From Hungatella hathewayi WAL-18680 (GTDB taxonomy: Bacteria; Bacillota; Clostridia; Lachnospirales; Lachnospiraceae), in assembly GCF_000235505.1 (NCBI RefSeq), contig NZ_JH379031.1, positions 58,103 to 122,102 on the forward strand: a stretch of 64,000 nucleotides of DNA, read 5' to 3'. Position numbers and translations under genes: made by a program. Below are positions 52,915-61,721 of this stretch, one piece after another (position 1 is the stretch's first letter; every line of letters starts with the position of its first letter). The notes under the pieces are model-generated. The model was not told the origin of the DNA, searched no databases, and was given only the letters and a program-made list of their open reading frames with translations.

Positions 52915-53772
52915 TTAACTCTCCTTCCGGTTCATCAGATACTGGTACACATCCCGCTTGCTGATTCCCCGGTCCTTAGCCACCAGACGCATGGCTTCCT
53001 TCCGCTCAATTCCCTGGCCCTCATAAATCGCCATATGCTCTTCCATCGGCATTTCCTCCCAGGATTTCACCTGCTCGTCCTGGATATCCGCAATCCGTTT
53101 CCCCTCAATGACAATCACACACTCCCCTTTCGGTTCCTGCATCTCATACAGCTTCAGAGCGTCCTCAAACGTCGTCCGGTACGCCTCCTCATACTTCTTG
53201 GTAAGTTCCCGGCATATCGTGATGCTCCGGTTCCCCAGTGCCTCCAGAAGCTCTCCCAGCGTCCTCACAAGCCTGTGGGGAGCCTCATACACGATAATCG
53301 TCCTGGTCTCCCGCTTTAACTCCTCCAGAATCCACTGCCTGTCCTTCTTATCCGCAGGCAGAAACGCCTCAAAGCAGAATCTCCTGGTTGACAGCCCCGA
53401 CAGCGTCAGCGCCGTCACACAGGCCGCAGGCCCCGGCAGGGAAGTCACCTCAATCCCGGCCTCATAACACTGCCGCACCAATTCTTCCCCAGGGTCCGAG
53501 ATACCCGGAGTCCCCGCGTCCGTAACCAGCGCAATGGACACTCCCTGTCTCATCTGCTCCACCAGGTATCTCGCCTTCTCAATCTTATTAAACTCATGAT
53601 AACTGGTCATCGGCGTCTTAATCTCAAAATGATTCAGCAGTTTGATACTGTGTCTCGTATCCTCCGCCGCAATCAAATCCACCTCCTCCAGCGTCTTCAG
53701 CACCCGGAGTGTAATATCATCCAGATTCCCGATGGGTGTCGCACATAAATATAGTTTCCCTGCATTTTCCAC
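52915..53772 (-). CDS. rsmI: 16S rRNA (cytidine-1402-2'-O)-methyltransferase RsmI
   Basis: This 285-residue tetrapyrrole-methylase-fold enzyme methylates C1402 of 16S rRNA in the decoding centre. It shows LYLCATPIGNLDDITLRVL, LIAAEDTRHSIKLLNHF and LVTDAGTPGISDPGEELV in RsmI order, and a C-terminal helical extension. It lies at the end of the tmk-holB-ricT-trmN-rsmI block, as yabC does in B. subtilis. Confidence 0.95.
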   Translation of the reverse strand: MENAGKLYLCATPIGNLDDITLRVLKTLEEVDLIAAEDTRHSIKLLNHFEIKTPMTSYHEFNKIEKARYLVEQMRQGVSIALVTDAGTPGISDPGEELVRQCYEAGIEVTSLPGPAACVTALTLSGLSTRRFCFEAFLPADKKDRQWILEELKRETRTIIVYEAPHRLVRTLGELLEALGNRSITICRELTKKYEEAYRTTFEDALKLYEMQEPKGECVIVIEGKRIADIQDEQVKSWEEMPMEEHMAIYEGQGIERKEAMRLVAKDRGISKRDVYQYLMNRKES

Positions 53773-53851
53773 GTTTACAAACCTGCTTTCATTCTAAACT
53801 GCCGCCAAAAATTTTGGCATTCCCATTCCTCACCAACAATCACCAAACACC

Positions 53852-54589
53852 TTAATACCCATAGATATCATAAATCTCATCCGTATACACACCCTGCTCT
53901 TTGTATACAATAATCGGCGCTTCCAGCTTCATCATCGGCTTCCCGCCGCGCACCGCCTCAATCAGCACCATATTGGCATCCTTGTCCACATAAGGATGCA
54001 CAAACTTCATCCGCTTCGGCTCCAGCTTATGCTTCGTCAATGCCGTGATAATCTCGATCAGCCGGTGTGGCCTGTGAACCATATAAAACCGTCCTCCCGG
54101 CCTCAAAAGCCTCGAAGCCTCCCGCACCACGTCCTCCAGCGTACAAAGCACCTCATGCCTCGATATGGCCTTCTGCATATCCGGGTTCTTGAGCCCATGG
54201 GCATCATTCATATAAGGGGGATTCGATGTCACCACATCAAAAGAAGCCAAGCCAAACAGCCGGCTGGCTTCTTTTATATCCCCTGTTATAATCTCAATCT
54301 TATCTTCCAGATGATTGTATAAAACGCTTCTGGCGGCCATATCCGCCATCTCCTCCTGAATCTCTAGCCCGGTAAAATGCTTCCCGTCCGTCTTCGCCTC
54401 CAGAAGAATCGGAATGATGCCCGTCCCCGTTCCCAGATCCAGCGCCCGCTCCCCATCCTTCACCTGTGCAAATCCCGACAGCAGCACCGCATCCATCCCG
54501 AAACAGAACCCGTCCGTCTTCTGGATAATCCGGTAACCATTCCGCTGCAAATCATCAAAGCGCTCATTGTCTTTTAGATTAATTGTCAT
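53852..54589 (-). CDS. tRNA1(Val) (adenine-N6)-methyltransferase-like protein (TrmN6/YabB)
   Basis: This 245-residue class I methyltransferase has the SAM motif ALDLGTGTGIIPILLEAK (near 52) and the adenine-N6 motif VVTSNPPYMND (near 125). It matches the TrmN6/YabB family, which modifies tRNA1(Val) in E. coli. Its start overlaps the ricT stop by 11 bases and the gene order follows the B. subtilis yaaT-yabB order. Confidence 0.9.
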   Translation of the reverse strand: MTINLKDNERFDDLQRNGYRIIQKTDGFCFGMDAVLLSGFAQVKDGERALDLGTGTGIIPILLEAKTDGKHFTGLEIQEEMADMAARSVLYNHLEDKIEIITGDIKEASRLFGLASFDVVTSNPPYMNDAHGLKNPDMQKAISRHEVLCTLEDVVREASRLLRPGGRFYMVHRPHRLIEIITALTKHKLEPKRMKFVHPYVDKDANMVLIEAVRGGKPMMKLEAPIIVYKEQGVYTDEIYDIYGY

Positions 54590-55487
54590 CTAACTTGGAT
54601 TTTCCTTCCTTTTTTTCAAGAGCTTCCAGTTTCTTAAGCTCATCGTCCACATGGACCTTCTCTTTCTTGCGTTTCGGTCGGAACTTCAGCTGCTCCACTT
54701 TGTACTCGCGGATTTCCTTCTCGTCCCTATCAACCGTCACCACGACCTTCACCAGCTGTCTGAGCACATTCACTCCGTGAACCTCCCCTTTCAGCCCGTC
54801 GTCCGTGGTCACATAATCGCCAATTCCCGGCAGCTTGCTGTTTAAATACTCATAAGTCTCTTCCTCATTCTTCAGACAGCACATCAGCCTTCCACACACG
54901 CCCGATATCTTCGTCGGGTTCAGAGAAAGATTCTGCTCCTTCGCCATCTTAATCGAAACCGGAATAAACTCCGACAGATAAGAGTGGCAGCACAGCGCAC
55001 GGCCGCACACACCGACTCCGCCTACAATCTTCGTCTCATCCCTGACACCCACCTGACGCAACTCAATCCTGGTCTTAAACACCGCCGCCAAATCCTTCAC
55101 CAGCTCCCGGAAATCAATTCTCCCATCCGCTGTGAAATAGAACAGCACCTTGTTATTGTCAAACGTATATTCCACATCAATCAGCTTCATCTCCAGATTG
55201 TGCTTCCTGATTTTCTCCAGACATACCTTGAACGCTTCTTTTTCTTTTTTCTTATTGCTGCTCTCCGTGGCCTCATCCTCCGCATTCGCCATCCGAATCA
55301 CGGACTTTAACGGCTGTACCACCTTGTTGTCCTCCACCTCACGGCTTCCCAGCACAACAAACCCATATTCAATCCCCCGGGCCGTCTCCACAATCACATG
55401 GTCCCCGGACTTAATATCAAATTTCCCCGGCGCAAAATAATAAATCTTGCCCGCATTTCTAAATCTCACTCCAATTACTTTCGTCAT
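54579..55487 (-). CDS. ricT: RicT/YaaT, PSP1-domain protein of the Ric complex
   Basis: This 302-residue protein contains the PSP1 domain and the cysteine motifs GVCGRALCCHSYL and GVCGRLMCCLKNEEETYEYL (about 165-215), which with RicA and RicF hold iron-sulfur clusters in B. subtilis. That complex stimulates RNase Y mRNA processing and affects sporulation. A lysine-rich C-terminal tail follows (from about 265). It starts four bases after holB. Confidence 0.93.
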   Translation of the reverse strand: MTKVIGVRFRNAGKIYYFAPGKFDIKSGDHVIVETARGIEYGFVVLGSREVEDNKVVQPLKSVIRMANAEDEATESSNKKKEKEAFKVCLEKIRKHNLEMKLIDVEYTFDNNKVLFYFTADGRIDFRELVKDLAAVFKTRIELRQVGVRDETKIVGGVGVCGRALCCHSYLSEFIPVSIKMAKEQNLSLNPTKISGVCGRLMCCLKNEEETYEYLNSKLPGIGDYVTTDDGLKGEVHGVNVLRQLVKVVVTVDRDEKEIREYKVEQLKFRPKRKKEKVHVDDELKKLEALEKKEGKSKLDDN

Positions 55488-55491
55488 GTAT

Positions 55492-56481
55492 CTAGTTCTC
55501 CTTCATAGCCAGCAGCATCAGCTCCATGGCTAATTCAAAATTAACATTCGCATCCAGCCGGACTCTCGCCTTGTCAATGGCCTGTAACACGTTCTCAAAT
55601 CCGTCATAACCCGTATTCTTACTCATCTCATTGATGATCGTATACTCATCCTTAAAAATCAGCAGATTAGCGTCATTGGTCACCTTAAACATCAACGCAT
55701 CCCGATACCATATCTGCATGAAATCCAGACACTCGTAGATATCCAGATTCTCATCCTTCAGCTTGCGGATATAATCCAGCAGCTCCGAGATATCCATATC
55801 CCTCACGTGCTTCAGCAAAAACAACACCGAGTCATACAACACCCGGAATTCCTCCGAGCTTGCCAGCTTGATGGCCTTCCCTAAGTTCCCCCTGGAAAAT
55901 GCCGCGTAAAGCTCCGCATTATTCTCCGATACTCCCATATTTCCAACCAGGTACCCCTTCACCACATTGTCCGGAAGCGGCCTCAATTTCAACTGCACGC
56001 ACCTGGACAAAATCGTCGGAAGAAATGCATCCGGATTGGTAGTCAGCAGAATAATTACCGCGTAAGCCGGCGGTTCCTCAATCGTCTTGAGCAGCGCGTT
56101 CTGCGCCTGCACGGTCATCTTCTCCGCCTCGTCCACAATATATATCTTATAATAACTGCTGTACGGCCGTATCATAATCGTATCATTAATCTGTTCCCTG
56201 ATATCATCCACACCGATACTGGCCGGCTTCTCATGGTGAACATATACCAAATCAGGATGGTTGCCGGACAACACCTGCTTGCAGGCGTGGCACTCCATAC
56301 ACGGCTGGCTCTTCCCCTTCTCACAGAGCAGTGTCAGGGCAAATGCATTGGCCAGCGACTTCCTCCCCATACCGGCCTCTCCAGACAGGATATATGCATG
56401 AGAAACCTTCTGGGCCTCAATCGCCTTCTGGAAATGCTCTTTTATCATCTCATGTCCTAAAATGTCCTGAAAAACAAGCAT
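55492..56481 (-). CDS. holB: DNA polymerase III delta' subunit
   Basis: This 329-residue clamp-loader subunit has the AAA+ fold with a degenerate Walker A (GEAGMGRKS, an extra Arg shifting the Lys) and the zinc-binding group CEKGKSQPCMECHACKQVL (about 52-70). VYIVDEAEKMTVQAQNALLKTIEEPP is the Walker B region in two pieces, and LSRCVQLKL is the sensor/SRC motif. Delta' usually does not hydrolyse ATP, which agrees with the degenerate P-loop. It lies between tmk and ricT. Confidence 0.93.
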   Translation of the reverse strand: MLVFQDILGHEMIKEHFQKAIEAQKVSHAYILSGEAGMGRKSLANAFALTLLCEKGKSQPCMECHACKQVLSGNHPDLVYVHHEKPASIGVDDIREQINDTIMIRPYSSYYKIYIVDEAEKMTVQAQNALLKTIEEPPAYAVIILLTTNPDAFLPTILSRCVQLKLRPLPDNVVKGYLVGNMGVSENNAELYAAFSRGNLGKAIKLASSEEFRVLYDSVLFLLKHVRDMDISELLDYIRKLKDENLDIYECLDFMQIWYRDALMFKVTNDANLLIFKDEYTIINEMSKNTGYDGFENVLQAIDKARVRLDANVNFELAMELMLLAMKEN

Positions 56482-56549
56482 GGTACGTCCTCCTGATTTT
56501 ACCTATACTCGATAAGTATATCACATTATCAAAACTCTGTATAGAAAAA

Positions 56550-57224
56550 CTAATCATCTAAATGCTGGCAGATAATCTCATGAATCGCCTCAATGGACTT
56601 CATCCGCCCTTCCTCGTCACAGCAGGGGATTCTATCCCACCCATACCGCTCTCCAAGCAGAAGACTGTTCTCGTAAGACTTAATCAAAAACTCCGGATTA
56701 GACTCATGAATATCCTTCTCCGCCTCGTGGGTAAATTTATTCTCCCGGTCCCTCATCAGCCGGAACGTGGTATCCGGATTCACATCCAGGAAAAACACCT
56801 TGTCCGGCACCGGAAGCCCGCCTTTTACAAACTCAAAATCATACTCCCAGTCCAGGAATTTCAGTTTCTCTTCCCGTCCCTCAATCTTGGCCGTCTGATG
56901 CAGCATATTGCTGGTCACATAGCGGTCGCAGATAACAATGTTGTTCTCATCCGCCTCATAAAACTCTTTCCAGTCTTTAATATAAGAGGCAAACCTGTCC
57001 ACCGCAAAAAATGACGACGCCACATAAGCATTTACCGCAAACGCGTCATCCCCAAACTCCTTCCCCAGATACATCTTCACCAGAGAAGAGGACGGACTGT
57101 CATAGTTGGGATAAGTCACCATCCGCACCTGCCGCCCTGCCGCCTTCAGATACTCATACAATAATGCTGTCTGTGTTGCCTTCCCACTCCCGTCACTGCC
57201 CTCTATCACAATTACTTTTCCCAT
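56550..57224 (-). CDS. tmk: Thymidylate kinase-like protein
   Basis: This 224-residue kinase should phosphorylate dTMP to dTDP. The P-loop is IEGSDGSGKATQT (near 8), where Ala replaces the Ser/Thr normally following the Lys. The NMP-kinase DR motif appears as IVICDRYVTSN (near 95), and a LID region follows DKVFFLDVNPDT. It overlaps the YaaO-like gene by 13 bases, and the synteny with yaaO-tmk-holB supports the assignment. Sequence divergence from classical Tmk leaves another deoxynucleoside kinase role possible. Confidence 0.85.
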   Translation of the reverse strand: MGKVIVIEGSDGSGKATQTALLYEYLKAAGRQVRMVTYPNYDSPSSSLVKMYLGKEFGDDAFAVNAYVASSFFAVDRFASYIKDWKEFYEADENNIVICDRYVTSNMLHQTAKIEGREEKLKFLDWEYDFEFVKGGLPVPDKVFFLDVNPDTTFRLMRDRENKFTHEAEKDIHESNPEFLIKSYENSLLLGERYGWDRIPCCDEEGRMKSIEAIHEIICQHLDD

Positions 57225-58693
57225 ATTTCCTTCTCCTTTATCACTTCTATCCTATTAAGACTCTCATCCTTCAAACCCTGAACCGCCAGCCCCATCTTCT
57301 GATACCGTCTGACCGTCTCAATCAATTCCCGGTTCAGCACCTCTCCCGGCGCAACTATCGGAATACCCGGCGGATAAACATAGATATATTCCCCGGAAAT
57401 TCTTCCGGCGCTGTCCTCAAGCGGCACCGTTGTCTTCCCACTGCTCACCGCATCGTATATCGTCATCCTGATTTCCGGCGAACATGACGCTGCTTCCTCC
57501 AGCACATTCCGCTCACCAGGCCGCGCCAGTCTCTCATCTTCCGCCACGCCTAACTCCGCGTCTATTTCCAGCAAAGCATCTCTCAGCCGTCCAAGCCCCT
57601 CATCCGTGTCCATAACCGAAAGAATTGCCGTCACATAAGTGTCCGTACACATTTCCATCTCCAGATGATACTTTGACCTCAAAATCTCATCCAGTTCCGC
57701 CCCGCTTATACTCGTTCCAACCGTAGAAATAATCAGCTTCGTGATATCTAAATCATAGACACCCGCTGTCCCAACCACCTCTGGTCCCATTATCGATAAA
57801 TGTTCCAGCTGTGCCAGTTCCTCCCGCAGTCTCCTCACCTTAAAGAGCAGTTCCTCCATCCTCGCACGTCCATCCCCTTCCATGTACCGGATACAGTTCT
57901 CAATCCCGGCCATAAACAGGTACGAAGGGCTGCTGCTCTGATAGATATGCAGATACCGCTCAATCTTCTCCACATCCACATATCCTTCCTTCACATGAAG
58001 CATCGCAGTCTGGGTAAAGGACGGCAGTGTCTTATGCACGCTCTGAATCACCACATCCGCTCCCAGTTCCAGCGCCGACACCGGCAAATCCTTCCCATAA
58101 CGGAAATGTGCTCCATGAGCCTCATCCACAATCAATGGAATTGCGTATTTGTGACAAATATTTGCAATAGTTTTAATATCCGATACAATTCCATCATAAG
58201 TAGGAGAAACGACAAAAACTGCGGAGATTTCCACATTAGTTTTCAACATATCCTCCATTTCGTCAGGAAGTAATCCACCTTGTACACAGGTATTCTCCAA
58301 CAATTGTGGATAAATGTACTTTGCCCGCAAATGATTGAGGAAAACCCCGTGATATGCCGATTTATGGCAATTCCTGCTCATGAGAATTGTGTCTGAATTG
58401 TCTGTCGTCCCACAGATGGCGCTTAAAATCCCACAGCTGCTCCCATTCACCAGATAATAAGTCCTATCTGCCCCATAAACTTTCGCCGCCCACTCCATGG
58501 ATTCCTTCAAAATCCCCTCCGGATGGTGCAGATTATCAAACCCGTCAACCTCCGTGATATCAATCGAAAACGGATTGGGAAATTCCCTCGAAAACGCCTC
58601 ATCTATCCGCCTCTTATGCCCCGGCATATGAAACGGATACATATCCGACTCCCCATATTCTTTTAAACGCTCCAAAAGCCCGGAATCCTTCAT
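57212..58693 (-). CDS. PLP-dependent Orn/Lys/Arg decarboxylase family protein (YaaO-like)
   Basis: This protein of about 493 residues is a fold-type I PLP enzyme with YPFHMPGHKRR at the N-terminus, LVNGSSCGILSAI, VDEAHGAHFRYG (PLP-ring Asp) and SVHKTLPSFTQTAM with the Schiff-base Lys near 230. It matches the YaaO/SpeA short arginine-lysine decarboxylase family, adjacent to tmk as in B. subtilis. The ATG at 58693 is chosen by GGAG spacing; one at 58702 is also possible. Likely product is agmatine or cadaverine, but substrate is not settled. Confidence 0.87.
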   Translation of the reverse strand: MKDSGLLERLKEYGESDMYPFHMPGHKRRIDEAFSREFPNPFSIDITEVDGFDNLHHPEGILKESMEWAAKVYGADRTYYLVNGSSCGILSAICGTTDNSDTILMSRNCHKSAYHGVFLNHLRAKYIYPQLLENTCVQGGLLPDEMEDMLKTNVEISAVFVVSPTYDGIVSDIKTIANICHKYAIPLIVDEAHGAHFRYGKDLPVSALELGADVVIQSVHKTLPSFTQTAMLHVKEGYVDVEKIERYLHIYQSSSPSYLFMAGIENCIRYMEGDGRARMEELLFKVRRLREELAQLEHLSIMGPEVVGTAGVYDLDITKLIISTVGTSISGAELDEILRSKYHLEMEMCTDTYVTAILSVMDTDEGLGRLRDALLEIDAELGVAEDERLARPGERNVLEEAASCSPEIRMTIYDAVSSGKTTVPLEDSAGRISGEYIYVYPPGIPIVAPGEVLNRELIETVRRYQKMGLAVQGLKDESLNRIEVIKEKEIWEK

Positions 58694-58878
58694 ATCCACC
58701 ATACTCCTCTTTCCTACCTGCCATTGTAGCATAAAGAAAAGAGGTTCGTCAAAACATTCATTTACCGTTATGTAACTTAGTCACAGAAATAGATTTCCTA
58801 TTGTGTTATAGTAATACCAGAAATTGAGAAAACTAATAACCAGAAATAAAAATCTATGTATTTATGGAGGGAAATAAT

Positions 58879-59193
58879 ATGGCATTAGAACATTTAAATC
58901 AGGGTAACTTTGACACAACCATCCAGTCCTACGACGGATTCACCGTAGTTGATTTCTTCGCCACCTGGTGCGGACCATGTAAAATGTTTACACCAATCCT
59001 GGAAACCGCAGCACAGAAGATGCCTGACGTTCACTTTTACAAAGTAGACATCGACGCCGATATGTCGTTGGCAGAGCGCTACCGCATCATGACCGTACCG
59101 ACACTGCTTATATTTAAAGGCGGCCAGCTGGTAGACCAGTCCGTAGGCGTTATCTCTGAGCAGCAGCTTCAGAGCATTCTTGACAGACATTAA
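58879..59193 (+). CDS. trxA: Thioredoxin
   Basis: This 104-residue redox protein has the active site DFFATWCGPCKMFTPIL (Cys near 29 and 32) and the cis-Pro in MTVPTLLIFKGG. The ATG at 58879 follows GGAGGG; an upstream ATG five codons earlier is embedded before that site. It appears monocistronic with its own terminator at 59216. Confidence 0.95.
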   Translation: MALEHLNQGNFDTTIQSYDGFTVVDFFATWCGPCKMFTPILETAAQKMPDVHFYKVDIDADMSLAERYRIMTVPTLLIFKGGQLVDQSVGVISEQQLQSILDRH

Positions 59194-59215
59194 TAAATCA
59201 GTACCTAATAGGAAA

Positions 59216-59251
59216 ATCCCTTTTGCCATCATCGACAAAAGGGTATTTTTT
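59216..59251 (+). terminator. Terminator after thioredoxin
   Basis: CCCTTTTG (59218-59225) and CAAAAGGG (59236-59243) form an 8-bp stem with a 10-base loop followed by TATTTTTT. It abuts the stop of the convergent DUF4173 gene. Confidence 0.78.
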
Positions 59252-60824
59252 ATTGATACTGTTTTGCTTTTGCATAAGAGAAATTATAAGTTCTCCAGGA
59301 CATCTCCTTATGACTCCAGGCCAAATAATTTTGTACATTCCCATATTCATCCCATTTGCTTCCAATCAGTTTTGATACCTCCGGAGCAGCATCCGCCGAC
59401 AAGTGGGTGAGATAATATACCGAATCATAGCTTAATTCTGCTTCATGACTCATATTATACCTTGCAATAATGAAATCCGGCTTTGACCATGCAAGTGCAA
59501 AATAAGCTGCTGAAATTACTACAATACAGTACCGAAACAGCGGAAAATCATTCCGGTATATAATCATCAGCACCCCAGCCATCAAGACCGCCAGAACCGC
59601 CAAAAACCATAAAACCAGTATCCTCAGTAGTGTCAGATGATACTCTGAGATATACAACATCATCCGGTATCCCGCAGAGGCCATCATCACGTAGGTACAG
59701 AGACTGATGATAGTCAGCACCACATTTAAAACCCTGTTTTTCTTAAAGTATTTCAGACACAGAAGTACCAGCACCAGATTCAACAGTGACACAAAGACCA
59801 GCTGGAAGAATCCCTGTCTCGCATACTCCGAGTATGTCATATCATCCGGCAGTACTCCCTTTCCCATAAAGAGATACACAATCTGAATTCCACAGAACAT
59901 CACGTACAAAACTCCCACAAGGCCCATCGCTGTGATAGCCACGATTGGCTCCTGTTTTCTCCTGTCCTCAACCTCCTCGCGGATTCCCTTCCTGCTTACC
60001 TCACAGATAATACAGTAAAAGGCCACAACACCAAACAATGTTTTCGCCACAACACCAATCACCGTAGACGGCTTCAGGAACGTATCCAGAAACGTAGTGA
60101 GAATATTCTGGAACACCATATCTGCTTCCGACAGCAGTATCGTAAGAATCGATACCAGCGGAATTGCCACTACCACACCGAACAGCACCAGAACCACATT
60201 CCGGCTCTTTTGATTTTTCAGTGACTTTACATAGGACGCACAATGTTTAAATGGATATCCCAAAGCACAGACAATCCGAAACAGAAACTGAAAAATAGTA
60301 CAGAAATATTTTCCAATATTCCACGCATCGTCTTCATAAAACTGGTGAAGCCAGAACACCCACCAAAGCAGCAATACCGCCTGCTTATTAAAAAAGATAA
60401 AGAAATAGCTGGCTGTCCGGCAAGTGGAAATACTGATAAGAAGTGATAAAGCAGCCAAATAATAAGACCATTTTTTTATCGGCATATTCATTTTCTTTAA
60501 AACCAGATACGCCATCCCATAACTGACAGCTGTAAACACCGGCACCAGAATTCCCGACGTGTTCTTATACAGGCAGAGAGAGTAAATGATCCCGTATGCT
60601 AGACTGAGCAGCCCATAATATCCAAACTGTTCTCCCACTACCTTAACACAGGCTTCCTGCCTCTCATTTTCCCGCTTCAGAGCTTCCTGCTCTTCCTTCC
60701 TGGCCAGATTCCTCTGGTTTATCATCTCCTGCTCCGGACTGACCGGCGGTACGGAAGTTTCCGCTTCCGGTGCAGATACTGCCGGCTCAACATTCTGATT
60801 TCCATTCATCGTTTCCTCATTCAT
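59250..60824 (-). CDS. DUF4173 family polytopic membrane protein
   Basis: This 524-residue protein has a charged Glu/Pro-rich N-terminus of about 65 residues and around twelve membrane segments. The YSEYARQGFFQLVFVSLLN motif (about 330-348) is characteristic of DUF4153/DUF4173 proteins. Function is unknown. The ATG at 60824 overlaps the XRE regulator stop by one base and follows GGAGAGGAGG. It is the last gene of a DUF2975-XRE-DUF4173 operon. Confidence 0.83.
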   Translation of the reverse strand: MNEETMNGNQNVEPAVSAPEAETSVPPVSPEQEMINQRNLARKEEQEALKRENERQEACVKVVGEQFGYYGLLSLAYGIIYSLCLYKNTSGILVPVFTAVSYGMAYLVLKKMNMPIKKWSYYLAALSLLISISTCRTASYFFIFFNKQAVLLLWWVFWLHQFYEDDAWNIGKYFCTIFQFLFRIVCALGYPFKHCASYVKSLKNQKSRNVVLVLFGVVVAIPLVSILTILLSEADMVFQNILTTFLDTFLKPSTVIGVVAKTLFGVVAFYCIICEVSRKGIREEVEDRRKQEPIVAITAMGLVGVLYVMFCGIQIVYLFMGKGVLPDDMTYSEYARQGFFQLVFVSLLNLVLVLLCLKYFKKNRVLNVVLTIISLCTYVMMASAGYRMMLYISEYHLTLLRILVLWFLAVLAVLMAGVLMIIYRNDFPLFRYCIVVISAAYFALAWSKPDFIIARYNMSHEAELSYDSVYYLTHLSADAAPEVSKLIGSKWDEYGNVQNYLAWSHKEMSWRTYNFSYAKAKQYQ

Positions 60825-61045
60825 CACGTTTCCTCCTCTCCATCATCCACATACTGCAAAATATCTCCCGGCTGGCAATCCAGGGCTTTGCAGATTGCCT
60901 CCAGCGTCGTAAACCTAATTGCCTTTGCCTTATTGTTCTTTAAAATTGACAGGTTCGCCATAGTGATATCCACCTCATTCGACAGCTCCGTCAGGCCCAT
61001 CTTTCTCCTGGCCATCATCACATCCAAATTAACAACAATCCCCAC
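60824..61045 (-). CDS. Small XRE/Cro-CI type transcriptional regulator
   Basis: This 73-residue protein is one helix-turn-helix domain (MGLTELSNEVDITMANLSILKN over residues 16-37, then TTLEAICKALDCQPGDIL). It belongs to the YozG-like group nearly always found beside DUF2975 genes. It sits ten bases after the DUF2975 gene and is coupled to the DUF4173 gene. Confidence 0.88.
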   Translation of the reverse strand: MGIVVNLDVMMARRKMGLTELSNEVDITMANLSILKNNKAKAIRFTTLEAICKALDCQPGDILQYVDDGEEET

Positions 61046-61055
61046 AGCCTACCTC

Positions 61056-61502
61056 CTATATGGTCAAATCATTTTCCTGTTTATACCGGATGGCTTCCCC
61101 AAACACCTGGGCCAGCACAATGCTGAACAGTCCGGCAACTGAAAATACAATCAATATCACAATGGTGGCAGGTGTAGGAGACAGTGGCAGACGCACGACC
61201 GACATGGCTCCTATCAAAAAAGCACATTTACTCATCACCTTTAAAGAAACCACATTGCTATCCACAAATGCATCCTCATTCAGCACAGTTATAAACATTT
61301 TTCTCAATTCATACACAATCCTGATACAGAACACACCGGATATCATATATACCACACACTGGGGAATATAGTATTTCCGATAAACCTCAATATAGAATCC
61401 CACATAATGAAACGCAACTGGAATCATAATTGTCAAAATAATTCCTGCATAAAACATCATATCCAGCAATCGTTTTGTAAACCTTACCAGCCCATTATTC
61501 AT
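61056..61502 (-). CDS. DUF2975 family membrane protein
   Basis: This 148-residue protein has four membrane segments and the LRKMFITVLNEDAFVDSNV stretch typical of DUF2975. Function is unknown, but the pairing with an XRE regulator suggests a membrane sensor-regulator unit. It is the first gene of the operon behind a clear sigma-A promoter. Confidence 0.85.
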   Translation of the reverse strand: MNNGLVRFTKRLLDMMFYAGIILTIMIPVAFHYVGFYIEVYRKYYIPQCVVYMISGVFCIRIVYELRKMFITVLNEDAFVDSNVVSLKVMSKCAFLIGAMSVVRLPLSPTPATIVILIVFSVAGLFSIVLAQVFGEAIRYKQENDLTI

Positions 61503-61548
61503 AACAACCTCCTGTAATCACACCAAATTTTTCCATATCCTTAATTGC

Positions 61549-61577
61549 ACTATATCATATGATTTTCTACTTTTCAA
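61549..61577 (-). promoter_or_regulatory. Sigma-A promoter of the DUF2975-XRE-DUF4173 operon
   Basis: On the minus strand TTGAAA (61577-61572) and TATAGT (61554-61549) are 17 bases apart, about 45 bases before the start at 61502. Confidence 0.75.
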
Positions 61578-61602
61578 TATATTATTATTGTTTTTCGATA
61601 AA

Positions 61603-61629
61603 TTAATATTGATATATAGTAAATATTAA
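61603..61629. repeat. AT-rich inverted repeat upstream of the Crp/Fnr gene
   Basis: TTAATATT (61603-61610) and AATATTAA (61622-61629) are perfectly inverted around 11 bases, in the gap between divergent operons. It may be an operator for either regulator; such AT-rich repeats also arise by chance. Confidence 0.4.
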
Positions 61630-61721
61630 GAAATATTTTATCTTTATCTCCGATGATTGCATATCTTACCAATATCAGTTAAACTATAAACAGACGACAA
61701 TTTATTCGAACAGAAAAGAGT

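Noticed and set aside
53801..53818. Palindrome in the trmN-rsmI gap as a terminator
   Set aside because: The stem is short and AT-rich, has no following T tract, and the neighbouring genes are co-directional housekeeping genes.
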